Source of the DNA: Oegoconia quadripuncta
Taxonomy: Eukaryota > Arthropoda > Insecta > Lepidoptera > Autostichidae
Length of the DNA stretch: 64,000 bases
NCBI GenBank assembly: GCA_949316235.1
Contig: OX438757.1
Coordinates: 8,984,657-9,048,656, forward strand
Direction of reading: 5' to 3'
The position numbers and the translations under genes are program-made. Positions 49,811-63,087 of this stretch are shown here, one piece after another. Under the pieces are notes generated by a model, which searched no databases, had not been told where the DNA came from, and worked only from the letters and a program-made list of their open reading frames with translations. Each line of letters begins with the position of its first letter. Position 1 is the stretch's first letter.

Positions 49811-50492
49811 TTTATATCTTTGTTTTATCAGTCACGTATATTGGTAAACTAATACCTACTTAGAGCCTTTAGTTTCTTGCTCGTCTATCTTTGAATAGTT
49901 AGCCTTATGAATGAGCAGTAATTTTAGTGAAAGTATTTTGTTATCAAATGATACCATTTCTTTCGATGAAATAACATCTTTTTGATTTTAACTTTAAATT
50001 ATGTAGAATTGACTGGCAACGTTGGGAACAGTAAGCATGATTCTCGTCATTATATCAACTACAGGACGCCCTTGAAGCCTTTGCCTTTAAAATATTTGAG
50101 AGATTTTTTTTTCTCTCCATACACGGTCAGGTGCAATGTCATATTAAGAGTTTAAACATCACAAAGATTCCCCATTAGGTACTAATTTATCAGCTAATTT
50201 GCCTCTTGACTCAGACCGGCTGTGTAGCACTCCCTCACCTTTTTTCAGAAGTTTCGATTACACAACGGAACCCGTGGATAATATCGGTTATACGCTTCAC
50301 TAGCGTTTTATACCGGCTATGACATTGACAGAGCCATGATAGAGCCGCGACTTTTAGCGCAATCATCGCAGGGCACTGTGACACAACAGAGGGTCTACTC
50401 CACGACGTTTTCCGAATATCGAACGTACGATAGGTAGGTTCTTTTTTCTCTTTCACAATATAATAAAAATCCATAATGCCTTTATAGATATA

Positions 50493-50723
50493 CTAGCTTT
50501 CCGCCTGCGGCTTCGCCGGTGTAGAATAGCCTTATCGCGGATATATTTCATTGGTTTATCCCGCCGGAACTACTCACTTTATCGGGATAAAAGGTATCCT
50601 ATGTCTTAGACCAGTGTATATTCTACCTATATACCAAATTTCATCCAAATCCGTTCAGCCGTTTCGCCGTGATTGTGTAATAAACAAACAAACATTCGCA
50701 TTTATAATATGTATTAGTTAAGA
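50493..50723 (-). mobile_element. Helitron, non-autonomous
   Basis: Its minus strand ends GCCGCAGGCGGAAAGCTAG and is preceded on the plus strand by A (50492). The other end is slightly mutated (TCTTAACTAATAC). Confidence 0.7.
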
Positions 50724-51660
50724 CAATGTGGCTAAACAACTCCATTAAAGTGTTACTTTTAAAGGACACTAACATTATAGTGTTATTGGTCACTTACATG
50801 TCCTTAAGGGGCTTAAAGTTCAGACCCGTTTGAGTATTCAGATGTAGGTATGTGAAATAAAGTATTGGTTACATTTTAAATATACTTCTAACTCGAGTTC
50901 ACTTAAAACCACTTGTGGAGTAAAAGCTCCCTTATCAAAATAAATATTGATAAACACATAACTAGTAGGTAGTTGTAGCGTTGGTTCACAGCTGTATTTA
51001 GATTGTTTTGGATTGCCGAGTATAGTTTACTCAAGTGTCGAAAACCATGACAATTCTGGAAGTATCAATTTACGCATGTATCAACTTCAACAAATCGCCG
51101 CAAGTAATTTCCCTCATTGTAAAAAAGAAACACAAAATTGACCAGAAACCTTGGAGCAACGCCAAAAGTACTGAACCCAACTAATCATTGACAACTTCCC
51201 GTGTGCCGCGTAAATATTTTAACATACTAAATAAAACATTCTGACACAGAAACACGATGTAAATCATTTTGGATGTGCTGTTGGAATCACCAATCTCAAG
51301 ATTTCCTGGACGGCTATAACAGGATTTGAGGTTGACATTTAGGTAGATACAAGTTTTTATTGTGATTGCAAATATTTCAACCAAGGTCACGTCGACATAA
51401 TTTAAATCAGTTCGTGTACAGTGAATAGCTCGGCTGCATCCAATTCGATCCTATTACTCCAATCGTGTGGTCTACCGGCAAAGATTATTAATTGTACTAG
51501 GTACTTCTTTCTATTAGGTACTTATATACCTACTCGGCTTTTTCCATGAGCGATTTGTCTTGCCTTATTGTGAAAACAAACTATTGATATCCCAATTACA
51601 TTTTTCGTTAGGTACTGGGACAAAATATCACCGTCTATTGGTGTGGGTCCTTTTTATGTA

Positions 51661-51785
51661 TAGTCTACCGCATATCAGACGTAAGACCTTCAACCTTTGG
51701 ACCGTCTGTACGTTGTATGGGCGGGTTACCATACGGCAGCTCAGCTTATACTGGCAATGTTACGCTTGATGTGCGGTCAACTGTA
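51661..51785. mobile_element. Small MITE with TAGTCTACCGC ends
   Basis: The left end TAGTCTACCGCATATCAGAC and the right complement TACAGTTGACCGCACATCAA pair as inverted repeats. A second copy lies at 62486-62590, and both contain TACGGCAGCTCA and TTATACTGGCA. Confidence 0.65.
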
Positions 51786-51812
51786 GAATGAGTTAGCGTT
51801 TGATTTGGATAG

Positions 51813-52157
51813 CACTGCTTGGCGGCAGACTTAGACAAGATGGTGGCAGCTGGCCAGGCGGACATTTGACAATGCTCTACCACCGACCACATTCACCTAG
51901 CAGTAAACATCTACCCGGCTGGGAATCGAACCCGCATCTTTATGTTTTATTTTGTGCACAACGGGTTTGCACTTATGCCCAATTTCTATATGATTTTAAA
52001 TGAAGATGAGGTCGTGGGTGTAAGCGCCATCCATAACCCCCACTTTTTTGAGGGACTGATTAATTAGACATTGCTGCTTAACTGGCAGATTTAGATCGAT
52101 GATGGCAGCGGACATTTAAAATGCCCTATCACAAACCAAACAGAGTAGTAAACATGT
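51813..52157 (-). mobile_element. Two adjoining SINE family B pieces
   Basis: 51813-51935 carries GCTTGGCGGCAGACTTAGAC and CTGGGAATCGAACCCGC; 51948-52157 restarts at the 3' end with TTTTGTGCACAACGGGTTTG and repeats the same order. They are two copies in the same orientation. Confidence 0.55.
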
Positions 52158-52480
52158 ACCTCATCATCTCAGACCTTAAACATCACACTGCAGGGATATA
52201 CCTAGGCCTTCCCTCGTATAATGAGGAAGTACCTATAGGCTAAAGTCCTCCACGCTGGCCCAATGCGGGTTGGGGACTTCTCATGCCTTAGAATTTTTAT
52301 TTCTCAGGCATGCAGGTTTGCTCACGATTTTCCTTCGCTGTTTATGAGCAGTCGTATAAATGCACATAAGTAAATTAATTAAATTTAAAAAACTCATTGG
52401 TACAATATTGCCTGGGAATCGAACCCGGACCTCCGAAATTGGGAGATCGAGTCTTTACCGCTGAGCCACTGACGCTTACT
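52158..52480 (-). mobile_element. SINE family D, long copy
   Basis: The plus strand reads CACACTGCAGGGATATACCT, then GCCCAATGCGGGTTGGGGAC, GGGAATCGAACCCGGACCTC and ACCGCTGAGCCACTGACGC, the complement of a tRNA-like head. Confidence 0.65.
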
Positions 52481-53235
52481 TATATGTGCGTACCCCACTG
52501 GGAATGATAGCCGCGATCTCCGTGGTGTAAACTTTATGTTACATTGACAGACGGAAGCGGTCCGTGATGATCTCCTTCTTCTTCAATTTAAGAGCTTATA
52601 CACTTGTCGGTGGAGTAATGACCACGTCTCTTTACTTTCCGCCCTCGATTTTACCTCTTGGTGCGACACGACATTCACCTTTTCTTTTTCAATCTCCTCA
52701 TAGGCATCAAAAATTTTTTTATTATTATTACGTCGTATAACTGTGTATAGCGTACTCTGTCATACATCATTACTACAAATGACAGGGTATACATTTGGAT
52801 AATGTTGGAAAAATTTACTGATCAGTTTGTCACTGATATGCTGATTGTTACTGATGCGTAGCGTTGCTAAAACCCTATACGTAAATATGGATATTAAGTG
52901 CTTCTACTCGTAATCTATATGTATAGTACCTGAACATTTAGATAAGCTCAATATTTTATTCATTATTTCACTGTCAATGCAACTATGACGTCGATGATTA
53001 TAATGCATGTGCCTTATAGCATACATCTATTCAGGTTATCATATCAGCCACAGGATATGCAACTGCAACAGGTTCAGACGGATCTCCCTAAAAGTATTAC
53101 ATGGACCGTATGGACCGAAGCACTCTAGCACCATCTATTTGAAAGTATTTATACAATATCAACACTCAAACCAAATCCATAATAATATGTCACATATAAA
53201 TGAGTAAGAAAATTTCGTCAGCTCTGCTAATAGAT

Positions 53236-53320
53236 ATCGTTGTCTAGTGGCAAGCGACACGAGTGCTTAGGTAACGTTTTTCGAAAAGACACGGTTTTCG
53301 AATCCGGCTAAGACAATTTT
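53236..53320 (+). mobile_element. tRNA-like SINE head, class unknown
   Basis: TCGTTGTCTAGTGGCAAGCG (box A-like) and ACGGTTTTCGAATCCGGC (box B-like) are followed by a long T run. The arms do not fold into an intact tRNA. Confidence 0.4.
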
Positions 53321-53489
53321 TATTCGATTTTTTTTCTATTTGGATTTTTTTTTTCTTTTTATAAAGGAAAATAAGACTTAAACACTTCATTAAAATAATA
53401 AAAAGGTAAGGAAAATAAGAAAAGTAAAAATTTTTGGAGGTAACACTCTAGCCCATGTGATACTTTTAGGATGATTGGTGTGTACATAA

Positions 53490-53690
53490 TCTAAATTGAA
53501 AATTTAGACATCTCCTGAGAGACTGAACTTTATGTTAATATCATCTAGGTATACAAATCAACTGCGTTAAAAGTTAAATATCTTTGAAACGACTGAATCG
53601 ATTTCTATTATCTCGGAAACACCAGCTTTCGAAGTAAAGAGCCATTTTCAAATATGTTTAGGTGATTTTATAGACACATACATACACGTA
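53490..53690 (+). repeat. Interspersed repeat family E
   Basis: AATTGAAAATTTAGACATCT, then ATCATCTAGGTATACAAATC and GAAACGACTGAATCGATTTC. Related text is at 28745-28810, 30780, 38775-38900 and 57020-57100. Confidence 0.45.
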
Positions 53691-54962
53691 TAAAATAATC
53701 AGAAATGTTATATTTGTGGTTTTAAATTTATTTAAAGGCTTTCAATGTCTCATTGTTCCTACATTTAATTACAAAAGTAAAATCTAAAGCCTTAGACGTA
53801 AGTCGTGTGTTACCCGATGGCTTTGACAAGCTTACGAAGTGACACAAACACAAGATTATTCAAATTAAGATTCGTTTCATAACAAAATCTCCAGTAAAAT
53901 ATATAGGTACATGTCATAGAATTTTCTATAATCAATCACACTCCACGTGACCTATATGGGTAAAAAAGCAAAGGGCTAGTTATTCTAAAACGAAAAAGTT
54001 ACCTACCCCAGTTCCCTAAGATATTTAAGTTGCTTACGATTTCCAGGTTATGATATAGGCACCTACCTACCTACTAATATTTACGCACAGCTTTGTCCAC
54101 TAGGTTGCATTAATTTGTTTATCCCACGGGACTCACTTAATTCTTCCTTCCGTCAATTTGCATTTATGCTAGTCGGAAGTCGGATGACATTCCTAGACCT
54201 ACCCGTACACGTTATAAAGTAAAAATATCTTTATTATCTAAAAATAATAAGCCACATTTTCTCCGTGCCTACATATTCATCACATGCCTCAGTATAATAT
54301 GTAAGCACCTATTGAGAGTCATGTAGGGAGCCTACAACAACAATGCCGAAGTTGCGTAATGTTGTCATAAAAGTGTACCTACGCAGAATACCATCTACGA
54401 TCAACTACGCCCCTATATCTAGGTACCATTTACGTACAAGTACAGTGGGAGTAATTTTTCTGTGTTTACAATGTAATATTTAATCGTGACACAATCGAAT
54501 TCAAAATTAACAATTCCAAATTTTCAGATTTCCGGTATAGAACAACCTGTGAAATTGGCGTTTTGTATGAATAATTTCAAGAAGACTGTTTTCTCCATTC
54601 AAACATTTTTGTTTTTTTTTTTGGGAACGGCACATCCAAATCTAGCTAAACTGTGTGTGTATTATCTGATAACATTGTTATTATTGTTAAGTATAAGCAG
54701 CGTTAATTTTTAAAAGTAACCGCTTTATAAAATTATGGGAAGCACATGAAAAGAGCTCTGTTCAATTTTTTTTTATTATGTGATTTAGCCCACAAATAAA
54801 AAAATATTTCATGTGAAACCTTGAAATAATATTCCATTTTCCAAATTAAAAACAAATTTGGATATAGCTTTGAAAATCGCGGGATTGGTACATATGATTA
54901 ACGAAGAAAAAAATTCCAATTTCATTGGTAAAGACCCAATATTAATAGAACTATACACTATA

Positions 54963-55200
54963 CAGGGTGAAATTTAATACGTGTAATTCCTATTTAGGTA
55001 CTGGTGACTCCACTCCTGATTACAAACAACTTTCCACTTTGCTAGGGCCCATACTAAAAGTGATTTCAGAATGGTTTACTTTGTATGAGTAAACGAAATT
55101 TTTTGGTAGAATTCGACTATGGTTCCTTGGAAAAACTTGTTCGTAATCAACGGTGGCGTAACCAGTTAATGGGAATTACACGAATTGAAATTCACCCTGT
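54963..55200. mobile_element. MITE, 238 bp, CAGGGTGAAATT ends
   Basis: Inverted ends CAGGGTGAAATTTAATACGT and, as complement, CAGGGTGAATTTCAATTCGT; similarity goes on for about 65 bases. TA flanks both sides. Confidence 0.8.
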
Positions 55201-56914
55201 ATGCTCAATATTATAAAACAATATTAACATTCAATGATTTCAAAAATCGCTGGGTATTATTTTGACATTAGTTGAATACAGAACATTATTGATGACATGT
55301 GTTTTATTCGATACAGTATATTCAAAACCAAAGTCGCTGAACAAATACGTATTATTTGATTAATTGGTAGATTTTAATAATTATAAAATTCAAATTAAGA
55401 ACAAATAAAAAAGTTATTATTACCACCACAAAAAAAATGCAAGGAGAATACGTTGATTTGTCGGAGAAGTAGCTTCTATAGTATCATAGAGGGTATAATT
55501 TGTATGCCGTCTGTCTGCTAATAATATATGAAAGACAAATACAGCGATATAATGGCACCTGTAAATCGACATCAATTTCATACGCCCGGTTCAGTAATAT
55601 CGATTTATGAATAACTTTAGTATGCAGTTACACCTTGACTGAAGGTTAGGTGACTATTGTCAGAAATTGTATGATATAATGATATTTTAAGATTATGATA
55701 AGTAAACAAGTTGTATCCGAACCCGGAGCGGAAAATGTTATGGTGGTAGGCATTAGGTAAAGAACTCTCTAAGTGTCAAGCTTTTAGGGAAATAATGACA
55801 ACAGCGGATAAGTGAAGTACCTAAATAAAGTTTATTTGTCCATTTACATCACTGCATGTTAGTTATGTGACGCACTGACATACACAACACATACATAGAC
55901 CACTAGAGGCTTTCGAATCATACAAATAGATGTGTGATTGAGGTCAAGTACGAAACCGTCGTGCATAAAAAAGAAATACACATTCAGGCATTTACTGGGA
56001 TCGTGTGCTTCATCTTCGACCACATCGTCACTTTCAACCAGGGGAGATTATGGTCAAATGCGAATCCAGTTACTCTTAAAAAATACACATTCATAAACAT
56101 CATTCGGTCGCTTTCTTTCACTCCTGTTAGCAGTGTAAGCAGACGCGATTAAGAGGGTTTAACCCTCACAGTATTCCATACAAATTTTCAAGTTGAAATT
56201 TTTCGAAATGAATAAACCGATTGTAATGAAACTTCATACGCGTAAAGCACGTACATAGATCTCAAAAGTTAGTAGAGAACATTTCAAAAAAGAATATTGA
56301 AAATAAATGAGCGATTTTAAGTTTTCGATTAAGTGCAAAGTGCAATTTTCATTTCGATATTTTGAAAATGTTTTTAATAACCTTTTAGATCTTCAAATGT
56401 TGCTGGAACTTGCCAGGGTGGACCTCAGGCGCCGCAATAGGGGGTCACATTAAACATGTCACTCTCCTGCGTCGGCGTTGCCTGGGGACCGCCTTGTAAT
56501 CACTTAAGTTATGCAATCTACCATAGGGATTTGTATTCATGAGGGTGATATTTTCTAAGTGAAAAAACCCTCTATAATAAAAACAAAAAACCGTATGCCA
56601 TGTATTCGTAGCAAGAAGAAATCGGTGGTCACTCCATCTATAAATCGGGGACACAGGATTTATCAATAATTATTATTATAGTAGAACGTACTTATATACG
56701 TGCTAGATAACTCTTACTGAAGAATACGGACCAGGCACTTAAATAATTTAACTATTTCCAGTGAAAAAGTAAATACCAATAACATTGGACAAGGAAATAT
56801 TTAAAGATTTTTTTTTTATTATAATTAAAAATAAATATTTTTTTTCTGCATACGTACATCAATAGTCTAGTCCCGAACTGGGTATTGACTCGAAAATAAA
56901 GTAAAATTTTAATT

Positions 56915-57000
56915 TACAAATAATTACACCTAGCGGGATTTGAACCCGCAACCGTTTGTTTCGAAGGCATGGTCACAATCCACTACCCTAATTGACCGTG
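56915..57000 (-). mobile_element. SINE family A, 5' part
   Basis: The plus strand shows CTAGCGGGATTTGAACCCGC and GGTCACAATCCACTACCC, the complement of box B and box A. Confidence 0.6.
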
Positions 57001-57829
57001 TAATAGTAGTTATAGATTAATAAAATAAATTGTAAATTTAGAAAACCTCGAGGAATTAAATTTATTACCTAATGTCATCCAGGTATACTATAAATAGTTT
57101 TTCATAAAACATAGCTCAGAACACGCCAATGCGAACACCTGGTGTTGATTGGTGTGATGTTCAATTATGTCTGTGTCGTGGTACTCAATATACTTATTAA
57201 TCTTATAAATAACCAAAAAAAGGGATTCAAATTAGACCTGCTAAGTTGAACATCCGGACAAAGACTGGACATACATACACAACGCCGTAAAACACGTAAC
57301 ATCTGTTGCTTTCGTGGCTGTTAGGAATAGTTGCTCAAGTGTCCACCCAAGCTCATCTAAATTATATGATCGCTTTATTAATATGGGTCTTAGACCTTGT
57401 AAAGGTTTTTAGAGTTAGAGTATGTAAGATGACAGTCAGCTTTTGTACATTGAGGTGGGTCCGACTGTATGTCACTAAGAAAACAATGCGGGCACACGAG
57501 GACACAGCCGCCGGGCGCTTCCTGCAATTATTATCTATGCTATAGTTACCTACCCACATACCTACGTAACAATCCGCGGTCGATACTAATAGAAATAGAT
57601 CAACGATAAATACATAATGGCCGACAAGGTCCATTGGTCAAATAGTTTAAAGCACGACTGTCAGGAATGTATCTAAACCAACCAATCAAATTAATTCGTA
57701 TTCGATTGTATGCGTATGCGATATCCCTTTTTTTTAGTCTTCCATAGTCAAACCAGAATTGTGGCGCCGCCCTCTTCAAATTTTTAATTTTCACAATGAT
57801 TTTAATAACTATTTAAGTATGTAAATACC

Positions 57830-58000
57830 AAAAAAACCGACATCATATTTTGTTTTTTTTTTACCACAAAATGTATCCTATAACATTCCAGGTATCAAGA
57901 CGAATCTAACGACACCATGCCTTTCGAAATCGGTCAAGCCGGTTAGGCTACATGAAGAGCCAAAGAAATGGACATACATACTTACTTGGGCAGTCGGTTA
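57830..58000 (-). repeat. Interspersed repeat family F, inverted
   Basis: CAAGACGAATCTAACGACAC, then GAAATCGGTCAAGCCGG and CTTGGGCAGTCGG; pairs with 37750-37960. Confidence 0.5.
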
Positions 58001-58076
58001 AAAAGGAAATGCGAAAAGCAACATGGAATACGTGTACTATAAGACAATATGTTTTTATTATATTCATATATTCATA

Positions 58077-58412
58077 CTGGATGAGTTTTTTACCGTAGGT
58101 AAGGAAAAAAAATAGAACAATGAGATAAGTGAAATAGAAGGTATTGGCATAAGTAGTTTTTTTCATTCATCATCGAATAAAACCTTAATTGTGTCGCGTT
58201 TATAAGATATAAAGAGAAATAAATAAGAAATAAACTTGGAGAAAATATGAGTTCGCATGATAGGAACCCTACGAATCACGCCAGTCGCATATCAAGCTCA
58301 ATCCGGCGCGTGCGTTTTTGAAAAAAAAAATTAAACTACTTATGCCAATAACTTCCATTTCACTTACCTGATATGCCCTATTTTTTTCCTTACGGTAATA
58401 AAACTCATCCGG
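58077..58412. mobile_element. MITE of the CCGGATGAG family, 336 bp
   Basis: It has the same ends as 5412-5784 (left CTGGATGAG, right complement CCGGATGAG), TA flanks, and a shared subterminal block reading GATAAGTGAAATAGAAGGTA. Confidence 0.75.
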
Positions 58413-58702
58413 TATATTTATACTAGGCAGGCATGGCCATATGGAGGAAAGGGATAATTATCTATGTTATTAATGTCGTTGGCATTATTAAATTACTAAT
58501 ATCAATAATAAAATTATTGAATGAATACTTTTATCCCAATTTAGCATGTTGTCTTATGTACCTACTAGGTATATACTTATAACAACTACTTTTCCGCTTT
58601 AATTTTTTAAATTAATGTAATAATTAAATATTTCGTGAAAGTACCAAAGTACACTGGGCGCCTTCTACCTATGTCCATAATGTTAGTCAGTATATCAATA
58701 TA

Positions 58703-59521
58703 CAGTGTGGAAAGATAAGTCGGGCCCTGGAGGGAAACTACCCATTTTACTTAAAGGAGACATTCCTTTATTTTTTTAAAGAAACAAAACTGCATTCAAC
58801 GATTTTCTAAAACTCGCTTGTCTCGCCCGGGACTCGAACCAACTAAAATTAAAAAAAAAAACAAACACTCCCTATTTTATTATACTAATCGATAGTATTA
58901 TTATTCAGGATAAAATTTCTCTAACAAACATTTGGTCTTAAAAATAAAAATGATCGTTAAATCTAACATTAACTTTATTTTACTATCCAATTGTTACACT
59001 TAAATTATTTAACTGATAAATTGTTCGAAATGAACCCCCTCGTTCTGGCTACACAAAATTAGTCGCCGTTGAAATTCATTTCTTGTAGCCTTCAGCAAAG
59101 TGTTGTGGTGTATGCCCTTAATAACATTTTCTACCGCAACCCTTAGCGATAAATTAGCAAGCGTGTACTTCATACGAAGTCTTTGTATGTTGGAGAGATA
59201 AGAGAACTGTTACGTGTCTTTTACTTGTTGAAAGTGAACAGTAAGTACTAGATGTTCACTTTCTTGAGTAAGACCAAATGTTTCTTAGAGAAATTTTATC
59301 CTGAATAATAATACTATCGATTAGTATAATAAAATAGGGAGTGTTTGTTTTTTTAATTTTGGTTGGTTCGAGTCCCATGCGAGGCAAGCGAGTTTTAGAA
59401 AATCTTTGAATGCAGTTTTGTTTCTTTTCAAAAATAAAGGAATGTCTCCTTTAAGTAAAATGAGCCAGCTTAAGGATTTAAGGTAGTTTCCCTCCAGGGC
59501 CCGACTTATCTTTCCACACTG
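58703..59521. mobile_element. Long-armed element, 819 bp, with transposase remnant
   Basis: The arms of about 240-250 bp begin CAGTGTGGAAAGATAAGTCG and are flanked by TA (58701-58702, 59522-59523). They carry GGTTCGAGTCCC at 59364 and its inverse at 58829. The centre encodes the end of a transposase on the minus strand. Same layout as 27135-28169. Confidence 0.85.
59009..59185 (-). pseudogene. C-terminal remnant of an IS630/Tc1/mariner-like transposase
   Basis: The minus frame reads MKYTLANLSLRVAVENVIKG, then IHHNTLLKATRNEFQRRLIL and CSQNEGVHFEQFIS before the stop at 59009. It aligns in order with the remnant at 27481 (RRL-C-EG-HFE). The catalytic part is absent. Confidence 0.65.
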
Positions 59522-59559
59522 TACTCACAAACAATTTTTTTTTTGGTTTGAAATAAAAT

Positions 59560-59632
59560 CGACCTCATCTTCACTTACAATCACTTGTGATTGAGGTCAA
59601 ATACGAAACCGTAGTGCATAAAAAAAAACAAA
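59560..59632 (+). mobile_element. SINE family B, 3' fragment
   Basis: CGACCTCATCTTCACTTACA, then TGATTGAGGTCAAATACGAA and GTGCATAAAAAAAA. Confidence 0.55.
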
Positions 59633-60347
59633 AAAAAAATCTTAAAAAAAAGGGTATTCAATACAAATGGGGGATTTGTTGCAAATAAAATAATAGCTAT
59701 TTTTAAAACAGTTCCAAATGATTCGATGGATGCGGCACTCATAGATAGCTCATGTAGCTGTCAAAATATGCAAAATTGTTTATAGCTATTTTAAAAGTCT
59801 ACTTGGGAATATTCATTACATCCCGGCCGTTACGTCATTACTGGTTTATTGGTCTATTTCCTTCGATGGATATTGACACAAGGATATTACGTTAAGCAAC
59901 TAGAGACCTCCGCGTCCGAAACAAATGCCGGCGCCCTAATGTTTCAACACCTTATCGCAAGTCAAATACATTTAAGAGGAATAAAATTTTACAGTAGACA
60001 ATAACAAAATTCGATGAGCTTCATCTATCTTTAATTGAAGAAGTTTAACGTATATTTTATTCCAGTCCACAGAAACCCAATAGTTACAGTATAACTGCGC
60101 TAACCAATTTTCCGGAGCTCAAAAGAGAAGAAAACCTCTAAACTATTCAATAGCAATTACTCCACGAGCCTTTTCAAAGGCATTAAGGATAATGGTATGA
60201 GCCCACGATTAAATATTGCAGCGGTTGTTCGCTCATTTATTTGATTAAGTCGGGAATCACCCCCTTGGCTTAATATTAAAAGCATTGGCTTTACGAAGCA
60301 GAAGTCATCTGTTCGATTTCCAATGCAATAGTTAATAATATTTATGA

Positions 60348-60581
60348 CTAGCTTTCCGCCCGCGGCTTCGTCTACGTGGAATAACTTTATCGCGGAAATT
60401 TGTTTATCTCGTGGAAACTACTCACTTTATCGGGATGAAATATATCCTATGTCTCCATCCAGGATATTTCCTGCCTATATACCAAATTCCATCCAAATCT
60501 GTTCATCCGTTACACCGTGAATGAGCAACAAACAACAAATGAACAAACATCCAAACTTTTGCATTTATAATATTAGTTAGA
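60348..60581 (-). mobile_element. Helitron, non-autonomous, 234 bp
   Basis: Full length and close to the copy at 848-1078. It is bounded by A (60347) and T (60582), with ends CTAGCTTTCCGCCCGCGGCT and AATATTAGTTAGA on the plus strand. Confidence 0.75.
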
Positions 60582-60599
60582 TGCATCGGTAGGTACTTA

Positions 60600-63080
60600 C
60601 AAAATATATTACAAGATTATTTTAGAGAATCTGTATTACCAGGCAATTGACATGTAATCTTAAGTACTTAGACATACTTTTGCAATTCAATCCATCAAAT
60701 ATACTTTATTGCACTTAAAAGTAACTACCTACATTTAAATTTAAATTAATAGGTCCGATCATTTGAATTACATAAAAAATTCACTAAAATAAATCAAAAA
60801 GTAGGCAAGACCAACAAAACGCTGAAAAAATACCTATATTGTCACAAATCATTTAGCGATTACTGTTATTGCCTCTAAGTATGTATGCTTTTGAGTACCT
60901 ACTATGTGAAATACCAATTCACGGCACGGTTGTAAGAGGCAGAAGCAATTTGCAGCTTTGAAATGCGTAAAGACGTTTGCCCACTGGCTTGGTAAGATCA
61001 GACAAATTCCTATGTGTTATGTCTAAAAGCAGACAGAACTACTTTTGTAAGTAGAAATACCTTAATATCTTTATCGTACACAAAATTGTTACAGAAATAT
61101 GCATTGCATATAAAATGTACAAAGGCGAGCTTAACTCCGATAGAGTTTTCTACCAGCAAACCTTAGAGACACATAGTGTTTATTAGATTGGACAGAAAAT
61201 AGTGTTTGTGTACACTATTTGAAAATTATTTTATAAAAAAAAAAAATAATAATATATATAAATAAATATACCACATAACCTATCCAATATTCATATATAT
61301 AGTACGAAGTATAAACAAGTATATACATTATCAATATTCATATTATGATAAATAATTAAATAATTACTATAATACTGAGGAGAAATCATAAAGACAAATA
61401 ATGCTCTTTTACTCTTTTCTTGAAAATTTCTAACGATGGACTTAAATAAATATATAGGCAATAGCTACGGTACGGTATAGGGTGCGTATTTGTGCCCTTT
61501 GGAGTCGAAACTGTAAGCCAATGGGGTCCGGAAACGCAATGACTTTTAAAGATCTGCCATCGCAATTGTATGACAAGTGACAAAAGAGCTGGCAGATCCC
61601 TCGGGCGGCAAATTAGTCTTTTGGACACTTCGAACACATTTTCTACCTTTCATAGTTATATGGAGAAAATTCAACCTGCAGAGCATGCAACAAAGAAAGG
61701 GAATTAATGAAGCACCTCTTGGGTGACCGCGATTCCATGGCCTACAGTTAAATAAGTTACTAAATAAATCCGTTTCAATCCTCTTCCGGGCGCCATTACC
61801 ACAAACCAACAACCTTGCTTTTGGGTCACTAACGACCATCCGTTCGGTAATTTGTCATCGATAAAAAAACGCGCCATAAAAATAGGTCTGTACACATATA
61901 GGGTCCCTAATTTCGCTTCAGTCAACAGTCACTCGATAATGAGTGGAAAAACAAACTCGCAGTCGGCACACGTAAGCGAAATGGTAGGCAATTTGCCGCT
62001 AATGATGGCGGTCTACTGTCCTTGGCCCCAGTTACATGGTTTGCCAAATTGATAGAGCTATTTGAATTAACTTTGTTATTACATTATATTTCAGTGGTAT
62101 AGTCCTCTCCTAACAACCCAAAATTTTAGCGAAAGCAGATTCTTATAGCTCTACAATTCCCCAACGATAACGGCGCAACCCAATTTAGTAACAGTGTTGG
62201 TCGTTGTTTCAACAAACCGATTAGGTATAGTAGTTTATACTAAAAACATCTGCTTTTGTGATGCACACACAGGTCTGATTGATAATGATCATTAATGTTT
62301 TTTTTACTTCAATCCCGAATGACTTTGAATTTATATGTATACTGTATTATATTATTTGGCATACCTATATATATATTTGTGTATGTTCCTTTTCATATTG
62401 CAAATTTAATTTCTGTCGCATTTCTTCGAAATTAGCTTGTGAGTTGACCTTTGAAAGCCTGTTCTTGCATTTATGAACCCGATTGTACAGTCGATCGCAC
62501 GTCAGACGTAACCTTCATTCTTTGGGCGCGCTACCGTACGGCAGCTCATCTTATACTGGCAGTTGTACTCTTGTTATGCGGTCGACTATACCTACGACCT
62601 ACAGTCCTTCAGTCAGGTAGTAGCTATGTAATAGGATCCTGTCACTGTTGTATTAAAAAATGTCTACATGCAATATAGGCGAAACTAGTGATTATTTTAT
62701 AGTTTAATGGAAGTATCAAGTTTGATATTACCTATTTGTCGTTCATAAAGTCTTATAGTCCAAATTGAAGACGGTCTGGTTTGCTCACTTATATTGTTAT
62801 CATCGCTAATTGTCTAAATAATTAAACGGCCTTTAATCATTAAATTCATGGTATGTTGGACATACCGAAATTATGTAGCTCAAGTATTAAATAACAAAAA
62901 CATTCCAAAATAAAATTTTAATAAACACATTTTAATTTACCTGTAAGTAACGAGTAAGTAATTAAACACAATTAAATCAACCTTCTCTCTTCAGCCGACA
63001 TGTTAAATAACCAAACAAAAAACCTAAGTAGACAAAGACAGTGAAAGTGAAGGAACTGGCTGGTGAAGAGTTGTAGTGTC
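60600..63080. other. Gene-free stretch upstream of the 63088 exon
   Basis: Apart from the MITE at 62486, I see no repeat family or exon. 61480-62050 is less AT-rich than its surroundings and free of recognised repeats, so it may be conserved regulatory DNA. Open frames there on the minus strand overlap in several frames and lack coding character. Confidence 0.35.
62486..62590. mobile_element. Small MITE, second copy
   Basis: TACAGTCGATCGCACGTCAG on the left and TATAGTCGACCGCATAACAA as the right complement; same inner blocks as 51661-51785. Confidence 0.65.
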
Positions 63081-63087
63081 AGTCAGC

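Noticed and set aside
50235..50474. 79-codon minus-strand open frame
   Set aside because: No motif, no splice context and no second exon; probably chance or an unrecognised repeat.
61386..61925. Overlapping minus-strand open frames of 73-97 codons
   Set aside because: They overlap in different frames, have no splice structure or recognisable motif, and none looks better than chance.
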